From Planctomycetia bacterium (GTDB lineage: Bacteria > Planctomycetota > Planctomycetia > Pirellulales > UBA1268), in NCBI GenBank assembly GCA_009924545.1, contig RFRL01000006.1, positions 1-40,306 on the forward strand: 40,306 nt of DNA, in the 5' to 3' direction. Positions 7,924 to 15,716 of this stretch are shown here, one piece after another. Numbering within the stretch: position 1 is the first letter of the stretch; every line of letters begins with the position of its first letter. The notes under the pieces were generated by a model. It searched no databases. It saw only the letters and a program-made list of their open reading frames with translations, and was not told where the DNA came from. The position numbers and the translations under genes are program-made.

Positions 7924-8961
7924 TCAACTCCGGAGGCCGCGTCCCGGCCACCCCACCGTGGTCGCCACTTGCTGGTCGCCCCGGTCCACCCACACGAAGC
8001 GGGCTGCGCAGCCTTCCATGCGCTCGACGAGCGCCAGGCCCGCGTCGGGCCCCAGCACGCTCGCCGCCGTCGCCAGGGCGTCGGCCGCGGTGCAGTCGGG
8101 GGCGATCACCGTCACCGCGGCCGGGCCGGCCACGCCGATCCCGGTCCGTGGATCGACGATGTGGCTGTAGCGGCGCCCGTCGATCTCGACCGCCTGGAAG
8201 GCGTCGCCCGACGTGGTCACCGCCGCACGGGCCACGCGGATCGTGGACGCTTCGCCCGCCGCGTCGGCCGGGTCGAGCGGGGCCACCGTCACCCGCCAGC
8301 CGTCGCTCCCCGGCGGCGCACCCGAGCAGCCGACGTCGCCGGAGGCATCGACGAGCGCGGAGGTGATCCCACGTCCGGCCAGCAGCGCGAGGGCCCGATC
8401 GATCGCGTAACCCATGCCGATCCCGCCGAGGTCGAGGCGCATCCCGGGCCGGGTGAGCATGGCCGCCGGTGGGTCCCCCTCCACGCGCAAGGTCGCCGGT
8501 CCGACCGCCGCCCGGGCCGCCGTCAGCCGCTCCGGAAGGGGCAGGCGGCCCGAGCGCCGCGCCTGACGCCAGAGGGTCGTCAGCGGCCCCACCGTGGGGT
8601 CGAAGGCGCCGCCACTGGCATCCCGGATCGCCAGCGCCCGGATGAGGACGGCGGCCAAATCGGCCGAGAGGGGCACCGGTCGGCGGGTCGGGGCGCTGGC
8701 GGAGAGCCGCGACAGTTCGCTCTGCGGATCGTAGTCGGAGAGGATCCGTTCGAGCCGCGCCACTTCGTCGAGGGCCGCCTCGGCGGCGGCCTCCGCCGCA
8801 TCACTCCCACCGGCCACCGTGACGCTCCACGGCACGCCCATCAGCCGCCGCGAGCGCACCAGGCGCTGCTCCGCGTCGGTGGCCGCACGGGCCGCACCGG
8901 CACCCACCACGCCGGCGGCGAGGATCGCCGCGACACGGCGCCTGGGGTAAACTTGGCTCAT
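7924..8961 (-). CDS. apbE: FAD:protein FMN transferase, motif-complete copy
   Basis: A 345-residue ApbE-family flavin transferase, which uses FAD to attach FMN through a phosphoester bond to a Thr of exported FMN-binding domains. The N terminus (YPRRRVAAILAAGVVGAGAARA) is an export signal with a possible twin-arginine motif. Family landmarks are present: ASGGAFDPTVGPLTTLWR, LDLGGIGMGYAID, GDVGCSG, SHIVDPRTG with His267 and Asp270, and the metal-site DALAT with Asp294 and Thr298. The usual Lys in the GGIxKGYA motif is Met here. I chose the ATG at 8961 because the leader fits; an ATG at 8976 is also possible. Its start codon overlaps that of the divergent gene at 8960. No FMN-binding target is adjacent; the nearest is the NosR-like gene at 15716. 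Confidence 0.9.
   Translation of the reverse strand: MSQVYPRRRVAAILAAGVVGAGAARAATDAEQRLVRSRRLMGVPWSVTVAGGSDAAEAAAEAALDEVARLERILSDYDPQSELSRLSASAPTRRPVPLSADLAAVLIRALAIRDASGGAFDPTVGPLTTLWRQARRSGRLPLPERLTAARAAVGPATLRVEGDPPAAMLTRPGMRLDLGGIGMGYAIDRALALLAGRGITSALVDASGDVGCSGAPPGSDGWRVTVAPLDPADAAGEASTIRVARAAVTTSGDAFQAVEIDGRRYSHIVDPRTGIGVAGPAAVTVIAPDCTAADALATAASVLGPDAGLALVERMEGCAARFVWVDRGDQQVATTVGWPGRGLRS
8948..8953 (+). promoter_or_regulatory. Candidate -10 box (TAAACT) for a leaderless start
   Basis: GGTAAACTT is placed so that a transcript would begin about 6-7 bases downstream, at or next to the ATG at 8960. That would make the divergent hypothetical gene leaderless. The box lies inside the first codons of apbE on the other strand. 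Inference from position and composition only. Confidence 0.3.
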
Positions 8962-9466
8962 GGGGGAATCTGCCATGGAACGTGTCACTCCGAGTCCCGC
9001 CGTCGAGATCACGTTCGACTGCACGCCGCTGCGTGGCGTGCCGCGACTCGACATCCCGCTCGATGCCTCGCCGGGCTTCCGCCGGCGCCTCCAGCGGATG
9101 CAGCACGCGGTCGCCCGGCACGGCACCCGCAACACCTATTATCTCACCGACGGCCGGTGCACGTTCCGATTCACCAACGACCCGGAAATCGGGTGGGTGA
9201 GCTTCGCGGTGGAGGGTACCGTCCTCACCGACGAACTCGACCAGCGCACGGTGGGCAGCGACCTCGCGGTCGTCCTCGACCGGGAGACCTGCGACTGGCT
9301 CACCCAGCCGGCCGTCGCGTGGCTGACGCAGTCGGCCCAGCGGGCGGTGGAGGTGGAGTTCGACCGCTACATCGCCGCCGGCGACCTGGGCCGGGCCCTG
9401 GAACGGCTGGCCCGCGAGCAGGCCGCCAGCGACGCCGCCGGTGGCTATGTGGGGATGAACCTCTGA
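8960..9466 (+). CDS. Conserved hypothetical protein (planctomycete type)
   Basis: A protein of 168 residues from the ATG at 8960, or 163 from the ATG at 8975 (MERVTPSP). I do not know its function. It is acidic, has no signal peptide or membrane segment, and begins with a strand-like VEITFDCTPLRGVPRLDIPLDASPGFRRRLQRM segment. A central block (NTYYLTDGRCTFRFTNDPEIGWVSFAVEGTVLTD) looks like a small beta sheet. The C-terminal half (DRETCDWLTQPAVAWLTQSAQRAVEVEFDRYIAAGDL) is helical and contains an amphipathic stretch. From memory, similar stand-alone proteins occur in other planctomycetes, which suggests a lineage-specific cytoplasmic protein. It is head to head with apbE with no space for a conventional promoter region. 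Confidence 0.7.
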   Translation: MGESAMERVTPSPAVEITFDCTPLRGVPRLDIPLDASPGFRRRLQRMQHAVARHGTRNTYYLTDGRCTFRFTNDPEIGWVSFAVEGTVLTDELDQRTVGSDLAVVLDRETCDWLTQPAVAWLTQSAQRAVEVEFDRYIAAGDLGRALERLAREQAASDAAGGYVGMNL

Positions 9467-9471
9467 AAGGC

Positions 9472-9491
9472 GGCGCGCCCCGGATCGCGCC
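9472..9491. terminator. Possible shared hairpin between convergent genes
   Basis: GGCGCG and CGCGCC form a 6-bp stem around an 8-base loop between the hypothetical gene (+) and the aldo/keto reductase gene (-). There is no T-tract on either side, so its activity as a terminator is doubtful. Confidence 0.25.
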
Positions 9492-9511
9492 TGGCGCCTC
9501 CGCTCGCGGAC

Positions 9512-10498
9512 TCACCACACGTGATGGACGTGCGGACGGATGCAGTCGTCGTAGACCTGCTGCACGGCATGCTTCGTCGCGGCGTCGAGCCGGGGCAGGG
9601 CGGCGGCACGGGCGTTCTCCACCACCTGCTCCGGCCGGCGCCCGCCGGGGATCACCGTCGTCACCGCCTCGAAGGAGAGGATCCAGGCGAGGGCGAACTG
9701 GGCCAGGGTCCAGCCCGCCGGGACGAGGGCCCGGAGCCGCTCCACCGCCTCCAGACCGGTCCGGTAATCGACCCCGGAAAAAGTCTCGCCACGGTCGAAG
9801 CCGGCGCCGTCGCGGTTGAAGTGACGATGGTCGTCGGGGGCGAACGTCGTCTCCGGGCGGAGCCGGCCGGTGAGCATCCCGCTGGCCAGTGGCACCCGCG
9901 CGATCACCGCCACACGCCGGCGCAGCGCCTGCTCGAAGAACAGCTCCGTGGGGCGGAGCCGGAAACAGTTGACGATGACCTGCACCGACTGCACGCCCGG
10001 GTATTCGATCGCCTTGAGGGCCTCCTCCACCTTCTCCACGCTCACGCCGTAGTGACGGATCTTTCCCGCCGCCTCGAGGTCGTCGAGGACGCCGAACACC
10101 TCCGGCCGGTAGTAGACCTCGGTGGGGGGGCAGTGGAGTTGGAGGAGGTCGAGGCATTCGACCTCCAGGTTCCGCAGGCTGCGCTCCACGAACGCGGCGA
10201 GGTTGGCCCGGTCGTAGCCCGACGCGACGTGCGGGGAGAGTCGCCGGCCGGCCTTCGTGGCCACGAGGAAGGGCACGGGCCGCTCCCGCCGCAACCGGGC
10301 GATGAGCCGCTCCGACAGCCCGTCGCCGTAGACGTCGGCGGTGTCGAAGAACGTGATGCCGGCATCGAGGGCGGCATGGAGGGCGGCCATCGACTCGCGC
10401 TCGTCGGCGCCGCCCCACTGGCCGCCACCGATCGCCCAGGCCCCGAAGCCGATCTCCGAGACCTGCCAGCCCGTCCGCCCGAAGGATCGCGTGTGCAT
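9512..10498 (-). CDS. Aldo/keto reductase
   Basis: A 328-residue NAD(P)H-dependent oxidoreductase of the aldo/keto reductase superfamily, expected to be a cytoplasmic (alpha/beta)8 barrel reducing aldehydes or ketones. The ATG at 10498 is chosen because the fold begins there (MHTRSFGRTGWQVSEIGFGAW). The catalytic tetrad is visible: Asp in FFDTADVYG, Tyr in the same motif, Lys in LVATKAGRR and His in LDLLQLHCPP. The cofactor-binding end is also recognisable (IPGGRRPEQVVENARAA). There is no export signal. Substrate cannot be told from sequence. It is convergent with the hypothetical gene at 8960 and divergent from the DUF1559 gene at 10624, so it is probably transcribed alone. Confidence 0.9.
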   Translation of the reverse strand: MHTRSFGRTGWQVSEIGFGAWAIGGGQWGGADERESMAALHAALDAGITFFDTADVYGDGLSERLIARLRRERPVPFLVATKAGRRLSPHVASGYDRANLAAFVERSLRNLEVECLDLLQLHCPPTEVYYRPEVFGVLDDLEAAGKIRHYGVSVEKVEEALKAIEYPGVQSVQVIVNCFRLRPTELFFEQALRRRVAVIARVPLASGMLTGRLRPETTFAPDDHRHFNRDGAGFDRGETFSGVDYRTGLEAVERLRALVPAGWTLAQFALAWILSFEAVTTVIPGGRRPEQVVENARAAALPRLDAATKHAVQQVYDDCIRPHVHHVW

Positions 10499-10565
10499 GG
10501 GCAGAGTTTGGCCGATCACTCCGGTCCGCTCAAGCGGTCCACTCGCGTTCCCCGGCAGCGGGTGG

Positions 10566-10571
10566 TACAGT
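10566..10571 (+). promoter_or_regulatory. Candidate -10 box (TACAGT) before DUF1559 gene
   Basis: GGTACAGTCC lies about 52 bases upstream of the ATG at 10624 in the divergent region, in the same style as the boxes at 12141 and 14519. No clear -35 is visible. Inference. Confidence 0.25.
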
Positions 10572-10623
10572 CCGGGGAGTTCTGGGGGTTCCGGTTCCAT
10601 CGCTTCATCGGGGGCACCGTTCC

Positions 10624-11601
10624 ATGGATGCGCAAGCGCGTCGATTCGTCCGGCCAATCCGGTCCACGCCGGGAGGCTTCACCCTCGTGGAACTGCTCGT
10701 CGTCATCGCCATCATCGGCACGCTCGTCGGCCTGCTCCTCCCGGCCGTCCAGGCGGCCCGCGAGGCCGCCCGGCGCAGCGCCTGCACCAACAACCTCAAG
10801 CAACTGGCCCTCGGTTGCCAGAACTACCACTCGGCACGGCAGCAATTCCCGCCCCACTTCTCCCCCGGCGGGCAGACCGGTGTGAGCTGGCTGGCGCTGA
10901 TCCTCGCCAACATCGAACAGGCCTCCCTGGCGGCGGAGGTCCAGCCCCTCAACCCGTCGTACGCCGGGACCAACTTCACGCAGAACCGCAACGTCGCCCG
11001 GGTCCGGGTGCCGGGGTTTCACTGCCCCAGCTTCCAGAACGAGTGGGCCGACTTCTCCGGGAGCACGATCGACTCGGTCACCGGTGGCGGGAAGGCCTAC
11101 ACGACCCACTACGTGGCCAACGCCGGCCCGATCGGCACCAACATCTTCACCGGCCGGGCCTACGGCCAGAATCCTTCGACCCAGGGCTTCATGGCGGTGG
11201 ACGGGGTGATGCCGCTCTCGCCGGTGATCATCGGCAGCAATCCCTCCAAGCCGTTCGCCGTGGCGCTCACCGACATCCGTGACGGCACGAGCAAGACGAT
11301 CATGGTGATGGAATTGTCGTGGAGCGACATGGGGGCCGGTTCCCTGCGGAGCTGGGTCCGCGGCGCCGCCTGGAACAACGACATGACGGCCGTGAGGAAC
11401 ATCGCCAACGCGATGCGGACGGCGAAGTACGTCACCCCCGGCAACTTCAACAGCGTCAGCATGGGGAGCAACCATCCCGGCGGCTGCAACGTGGCGATGG
11501 CCGACGGCAGCGTGTCGTTCCTCGGCGAGGACGTCGACCTCAACGGTGTCCTCCTGCCGCTGGCCAGCCGGTCGAGCGGGGAGAACGTGTCGCAGCCATG
11601 A
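10624..11601 (+). CDS. DUF1559 domain protein with prepilin-type N terminus
   Basis: A 325-residue member of the large planctomycete DUF1559 family. A basic leader is followed by [35 protein letters not shown], the type IV pilin-like cleavage and assembly segment: processing would occur after Gly, before FTLVE. The rest is a globular domain with the family features CTNNLKQLALGCQNYHS, an internal FHCPS segment and the closing NHPGGCNVAMADGSVSFL, the H-X9-DG motif. These proteins are thought to be pseudopilin-like envelope components, but no role has been proven. The downstream lipoprotein gene overlaps its stop by 4 bases (ATGA), so the two are coupled. The same pairing in reverse order occurs at 24893-26555. 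Confidence 0.95.
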   Translation: MDAQARRFVRPIRSTPGGFTLVELLVVIAIIGTLVGLLLPAVQAAREAARRSACTNNLKQLALGCQNYHSARQQFPPHFSPGGQTGVSWLALILANIEQASLAAEVQPLNPSYAGTNFTQNRNVARVRVPGFHCPSFQNEWADFSGSTIDSVTGGGKAYTTHYVANAGPIGTNIFTGRAYGQNPSTQGFMAVDGVMPLSPVIIGSNPSKPFAVALTDIRDGTSKTIMVMELSWSDMGAGSLRSWVRGAAWNNDMTAVRNIANAMRTAKYVTPGNFNSVSMGSNHPGGCNVAMADGSVSFLGEDVDLNGVLLPLASRSSGENVSQP

Positions 11602-12092
11602 CGTCCCCGGCACCCTCGCAGGGCCACGGCCTGGCTGCGCTCGGGCCCCGTCACACCGGCACCTGTCACACCGTCGCCCTGGCGATCGTCAGCACGCTGG
11701 TCATGGGTGCCCTGGTGGTCGCTGCCCTGAGCGTCTCCGGGTGCGGGCCGCGCGACACGCGCGTGCGGCACCGGGTGTCGGGGAAAATCACCTACGGCGG
11801 TAAGCCGGTGCCGGGGGGCGAGATCATCCTCACCCCCGACGGTGCGAAGAAGAACACCGGGGCCCAGGGGATCGCCACGATCAAGGACGGCACGTACGAC
11901 ACGCAGGGGAGCCGCGCCCCGGGGGTCGGCGGCGGCCCGATGTCGGCCATGGTGATGGGTCTCCTCGAGGCCGACGGGAGCAGGTTCTTCGAGCACACCC
12001 TGCCGATCGACTGCTCCACCTCGGGCGACACGGTTTTCGACATCGAAATCGCCCCCGGCGACGCGCCGGAGCGCAAGCAGGCCCCGATCTGA
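11598..12092 (+). CDS. Small lipoprotein, carboxypeptidase-regulatory-like fold
   Basis: A 164-residue protein. A basic N terminus, a hydrophobic core (TVALAIVSTLVMGALVVAAL) and SVSGC form a good lipoprotein signal. The mature part has the short beta pattern VSGKITYGGKPVPGGEIILTPDG, then GIATIKDGTYDT, similar to the transthyretin-like or carboxypeptidase-regulatory domains that are common in planctomycete lipoproteins. No catalytic function is expected. The tail contains FEHTLPIDCSTSGDTVFDIEIAPGDAPE, with one Cys. The start overlaps the DUF1559 stop (ATGA), implying coupled synthesis. Its sequence pattern parallels the lipoprotein at 24893, which also sits next to a DUF1559 gene. Confidence 0.85.
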   Translation: MTSPAPSQGHGLAALGPRHTGTCHTVALAIVSTLVMGALVVAALSVSGCGPRDTRVRHRVSGKITYGGKPVPGGEIILTPDGAKKNTGAQGIATIKDGTYDTQGSRAPGVGGGPMSAMVMGLLEADGSRFFEHTLPIDCSTSGDTVFDIEIAPGDAPERKQAPI

Positions 12093-12098
12093 GGGCCA

Positions 12099-12119
12099 CC
12101 GCCGGGATCGGACCGGCGG
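12099..12119 (+). terminator. Hairpin after the DUF1559-lipoprotein pair
   Basis: CCGCCGG and CCGGCGG make a perfect 7-bp stem around GATCGGA, seven bases behind the stop. No T-tract follows. Its position fits the end of the two-gene unit, but strength is uncertain. Confidence 0.35.
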
Positions 12120-12140
12120 CGAAGCCGGGGGTGGCGCGGG

Positions 12141-12146
12141 TAGACT
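12141..12146 (+). promoter_or_regulatory. Candidate -10 box (TAGACT) before FAD oxidoreductase gene
   Basis: GGGTAGACTCGG lies 34 bases upstream of the ATG at 12181, just behind the hairpin. A GGGAG is 6 bases before the ATG. Inference. Confidence 0.3.
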
Positions 12147-12180
12147 CGGCAGGGATCGCCCGTCCCCTGCGGGAGCCGCC

Positions 12181-14496
12181 ATGCGCACGCGCATCCGTTT
12201 GGTCGTCAGCCTCGCCTGGGTGGCCGCACTGCTTGGCGCCCGTCCCGTGGCCGGACAGGCCCCCGGCACGCTCCTCGTCGAAGCGGAGAGCTTCGCCGAT
12301 CACGGGGGCTGGACGCTCGACACCCAGTTCATCACCGAGATGGGCTCCCCGTATCTGCTCGCCCACGGCCTCGGTCGCCCGGTGGCCGACGCCACCACCA
12401 CGATCACCGTGCCGGCCGCGGGCGACTACCGGGTGTTCGTCCGCACGAAAGACTGGGTCGCTCGCTGGCGCGCTCCCGGCGATGCGCCGGGGCGGTTCCA
12501 GGTCGTGATCGGCGGCACGGCACTGACCACGACCTTCGGCACCGGCCCCGCCACGTGGGGCTGGCAGGACGGCGGTACCGTCTCGCTGCCGGCCGGCGCC
12601 GTGCCCCTCGCCCTCCGCGACCTCACCGGCTTCGACGGCCGCTGCGACTGCATCGCGCTGGTGCCCGCCGGCCCGACCGCCACCGCCCCGCCCGACGATT
12701 CGGGCGTCCTCCCCGCGTGGCGCCGCACCGCGCTCGGCCTCCCTTCCGAACCGGAGGTCAAGGGTCCCTACGACCTGGTGGTGGTCGGCGGCGGCTACGC
12801 CGGCATGGGAGCGGCGCTCGCCGCCGCGCGGATGGGGCTCACCGTGGCCCTCGTGCAGAACCGTCCGGTCCTCGGCGGCAACGGCTCGAGCGAGGTCCGC
12901 GTGTGGGCGATGGGTTTGATCCGGCGCGGGAAGTACCCGCGGATCGGCGAGATCGTCGAGGAGTTCGCCGACCGGGCGACGAAGAGCCCGGGCACCGCGG
13001 AGGAGTTCGAGGATGCGAAGAAGGAGGCGCTGGTCCGCGCCGAGCCGAGCATCGACCTGTTCCTCGACACCCATGCCTTCGCGGCGACGACCGAGGCGGG
13101 CCGGATCACCGCCGTCACCTGCCTCGACACGCACACCAGCCGTGAGCTCGCCATCACCGGAGCCTTCTTCTGCGACGCCACCGGCCATGCCACGCTCGGC
13201 CACCTCGCCGGTGCCGAGACGGTGATGGAGGAGAAGGGGCGGATGGGGATGAGCAACATGTGGGCCTGGGCCGAGGCCGCGACCCCGCAGCCCTTCCCCG
13301 CCACCCCCTGGGCGCTCCCGCTTTCGATGGAGGACTTTCCCTACCCGCGCGACTTCCATGGCCAGTGGTTCTGGGAGAGCGGCTTCGACAAGGATCCGCT
13401 CGCCGATGCCGAGGGGATCCGCGACTGGAACCTCCGCGCGGTGTACGGCGCCTTCAACGCCATGAAGAACGGCGACGGGGCCGCCGACCACCCCCGCGCC
13501 ATCCTCACCTGGGTGGCGGCGATCGGCGGCCCGCGCGAGAGCCGGCGGATCCTCGGCGACGTCGTCCTCGGCCAGGACGACATCGTCGCCAAGCGCGAAT
13601 TCCCCGACGGCTGCGTCCCTTCCACGTGGTCGATCGACCTCCACTATCCCAAGGAGGAATACGCGCGGAAGTTCCCCGACAACCCCTTCATCTCCATCGC
13701 CGTCCACGACCGGCGCGTCGACCGCAGCTACGGCTACCCGATCCCCTACCGCTGCTTCTACTCCAAGGACCTCTCCAACCTCTTCATGGCCGGCCGCTGC
13801 ATCTCCGTGACGCACGAGGCGCTGGGCACGGTCCGCGTGATGAAGACCTGCGGGATGATGGGGGAGGTGGTGGGCAAGGCGGCGAGCGTCGCGATCCGCC
13901 ACCACACCACGCCGCGCGGGGTGTACGAGAAGTACTGGGGGGAGATGGAGGAGTTGCTGCGCTTGCCGGGCAAGGCCCGCCGCACCACCGCCGACGGGCC
14001 GATCACGATCCCCGCCGACGCCCTGCCGCTCGCCGGCCCGCACGGCCCCCCCACGGGCGTCGATCCGGCGCAGCTCGCCCGCGACCGGGGGGCGCTGGTG
14101 AAGGACGACCTCGAGGCGGTCCGCACCGGCACGTGGACCGCCGGGACGGGGCTCGCGGGCTACGTCGGCAACGGCTACCACTACGCCAGCCCCGACAGTG
14201 GCGCTACCGCCCGCTATGCGTTCACCGTTCCCGCCGCCGGCGTCTACGAGGTGCTCGTCGGCTGGCAGCCCCACGAGAACCGTGGGCCGGCGGTCCCGGT
14301 CGTGGTGGAGACCGCCACCGGACGTTCGGCCGTGCGCCTCGACATGCGCCGGCCCGCGCCGTTGCCCGGCGGTTTCGGCAGCGCGGGCCGGGTCACGCTC
14401 GGCGCCGACGACGGCTGCGAGGTGGTCATCGGCAGCGAGGGGGCCCGGGGGATCGTCCATGCCGATGCGGTGCTGCTCGTGCCGGTGCCGCGGTGA
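12181..14496 (+). CDS. Secreted FAD-dependent oxidoreductase with flanking beta-sandwich domains
   Basis: A 771-residue protein with a clear signal peptide (residues 1-25, ending VAGQA). Residues about 27-165 form a beta-rich module (LLVEAESFADHGGWTLDTQF, YRVFVRTKDWVARW) like a carbohydrate-binding or golvesin-type domain. From about residue 197 there is a dinucleotide-binding start, DLVVVGGGYAGMGAALAAARMGLTVALVQ, followed by PVLGGNGSSEVRV, placing the core in the FAD-dependent oxidoreductase family PF12831. Conserved blocks include ATGHATLGHLAG, AIGGPRESRRILGD and LFMAGRCISVTHEALGTVRVMKTCGMMGE. The C-terminal 120 residues are again a golvesin-like beta domain (YVGNGYHYASPDSGATARYAFTVPAAGVYEVLVGW). 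Secretion plus sandwich domains suggests action on a surface polysaccharide or sugar, but the substrate is unknown. Confidence 0.85.
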   Translation: MRTRIRLVVSLAWVAALLGARPVAGQAPGTLLVEAESFADHGGWTLDTQFITEMGSPYLLAHGLGRPVADATTTITVPAAGDYRVFVRTKDWVARWRAPGDAPGRFQVVIGGTALTTTFGTGPATWGWQDGGTVSLPAGAVPLALRDLTGFDGRCDCIALVPAGPTATAPPDDSGVLPAWRRTALGLPSEPEVKGPYDLVVVGGGYAGMGAALAAARMGLTVALVQNRPVLGGNGSSEVRVWAMGLIRRGKYPRIGEIVEEFADRATKSPGTAEEFEDAKKEALVRAEPSIDLFLDTHAFAATTEAGRITAVTCLDTHTSRELAITGAFFCDATGHATLGHLAGAETVMEEKGRMGMSNMWAWAEAATPQPFPATPWALPLSMEDFPYPRDFHGQWFWESGFDKDPLADAEGIRDWNLRAVYGAFNAMKNGDGAADHPRAILTWVAAIGGPRESRRILGDVVLGQDDIVAKREFPDGCVPSTWSIDLHYPKEEYARKFPDNPFISIAVHDRRVDRSYGYPIPYRCFYSKDLSNLFMAGRCISVTHEALGTVRVMKTCGMMGEVVGKAASVAIRHHTTPRGVYEKYWGEMEELLRLPGKARRTTADGPITIPADALPLAGPHGPPTGVDPAQLARDRGALVKDDLEAVRTGTWTAGTGLAGYVGNGYHYASPDSGATARYAFTVPAAGVYEVLVGWQPHENRGPAVPVVVETATGRSAVRLDMRRPAPLPGGFGSAGRVTLGADDGCEVVIGSEGARGIVHADAVLLVPVPR

Positions 14497-14518
14497 GCCC
14501 TGCCGGTGGCGCGGGAGG

Positions 14519-14524
14519 TATGAT
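14519..14524 (+). promoter_or_regulatory. Candidate -10 box (TATGAT) before the flavin module
   Basis: GGTATGATGG lies 34 bases upstream of the ATG at 14559 and is the best -10-like hexamer in the window. It would drive the three-gene unit 14559-18372 separately from the oxidoreductase gene. Inference. Confidence 0.35.
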
Positions 14525-14558
14525 GGCGCGGGTGTCCGAGCGACCGCGGGGGTGAGCG

Positions 14559-15716
14559 ATGAACGGCAGCCACGTCACCGACAGCTCCCAGGCGGGCCGC
14601 GGCCGCTCGCCCTGCCGCCCCCCGGCGCGGCGGCTCCGCAGCAGGCGAATCGGGCTGCGGTTCCTCCCTCTGTGGGCTGCGGCGCTGGTCCTCGGCGCCG
14701 GGCTGCCCGCTCCCGCCACAGCCCGGTCGGCCGACGACAAGGCCGACGCGAAGAAGCAACTCGACGCGGCGGGGCTCAAGGTCTCCGGGAGCCAGGTGAT
14801 CCTCGCCGACGAGGTGACCTTCACCCGCGACCTCGGCCGGGCGACCGCCCTCCGCACCGCGATGCAGAAGGCGGGCCGTGAACTGGCCGCCCACGACGCG
14901 GCCATGGCGCGCGGCCGCGACCTCCAGTCGCGGCTCCGCGCCGAACACGTGCGCTTGAGCACCCTCATGGCCGGCACCACGAATGCCGATCCCGCCACCT
15001 CCAACCGGCTCGTCGGCGCGCTCAATGCCGTGGCCGGTCAGATCAACCAGCTCGTCGAGGAGCGCGACAAGGGGGAGGCGACGGGGCGCGAGCTCCGCGC
15101 GGGTGCCACCGACGCCCGCGAGGCCTTCCTCGCGCACATCCTCGCCCTGCGGAAGCAGGCCGACGCCCTCACCGCCGCCTATGCCGACCGCGCCGGTGAC
15201 GATGCCGTGGAGGAGGCGGTCGCGGCGGCGGGTACGGCGGCGGGCAAGGCGCTCACCTTCGGCCCCGGCAGCGGCTTCCGCACCGGCCTCAAGAAGCTCG
15301 CCGACCTCGAGGACACGATCCTCTCCGAATCGATCCCGCTCACGCGCGACCGTGGCACCCTGGCGGCGAACGTCGTGGTCAACGGTGGCAAGCCGCGCTC
15401 GATGATCGTCGACTCCGGTTGCTCGACGCTCCTGGTGCCGGCCGCCCTGGCCAGCGAGTTCGAGGTCGTGCCTGCCGCCGATGACGAACCGGTGGAGTGC
15501 TTCATGGCCGACGGCCGCACCGTCCGCGGCGTCCGCAAGACGCTGCGCAGCGTCCGCGTCGGCAAGTTCACCGTCGAGAACGTCGAGTGTGTCGTCCTCG
15601 GTCCCGACGCGGTGGGGGCGGAACTGCTCCTCGGCATGGGCTTCCTCCGCAACTTCAAGTTCGAGATCGACGCCGACGCCGGCACGCTGTCGCTGGTACG
15701 GATCGACGGCAAGTGA
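14559..15716 (+). CDS. Exported retropepsin-like aspartic protease
   Basis: A 385-residue protein with a long basic leader and a hydrophobic segment (LRFLPLWAAALVLGAGLPAPATA), so it is exported. Residues about 70-235 are helical and Ala-rich with coiled-coil character (AEHVRLSTLMAG, NAVAGQINQLVEERDKGEA). From about residue 265 there is a single retroviral-protease-like domain: IPLTRDRGTLAANVVVNGGKPRSMIVDSGCSTLLVPAALA, with catalytic Asp285 in DSGCS rather than the usual DTGAS. It closes with LLGMGFLRNFKFEID, the second family hallmark. Such enzymes act as dimers. A GGGGGTGAG lies before the ATG. Its stop overlaps the next ATG by one base (TGATG), coupling it to a flavin-binding membrane protein, an unexpected partner for a protease. 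Confidence 0.85.
   Translation: MNGSHVTDSSQAGRGRSPCRPPARRLRSRRIGLRFLPLWAAALVLGAGLPAPATARSADDKADAKKQLDAAGLKVSGSQVILADEVTFTRDLGRATALRTAMQKAGRELAAHDAAMARGRDLQSRLRAEHVRLSTLMAGTTNADPATSNRLVGALNAVAGQINQLVEERDKGEATGRELRAGATDAREAFLAHILALRKQADALTAAYADRAGDDAVEEAVAAAGTAAGKALTFGPGSGFRTGLKKLADLEDTILSESIPLTRDRGTLAANVVVNGGKPRSMIVDSGCSTLLVPAALASEFEVVPAADDEPVECFMADGRTVRGVRKTLRSVRVGKFTVENVECVVLGPDAVGAELLLGMGFLRNFKFEIDADAGTLSLVRIDGK

Noticed and set aside
11881-14460. An 859-codon open frame on the minus strand
   Set aside because: It is antisense to the FAD oxidoreductase and part of the lipoprotein gene. High GC keeps the shadow frame open; its translation is repetitive in Arg, Gly and His and shows no family motif.
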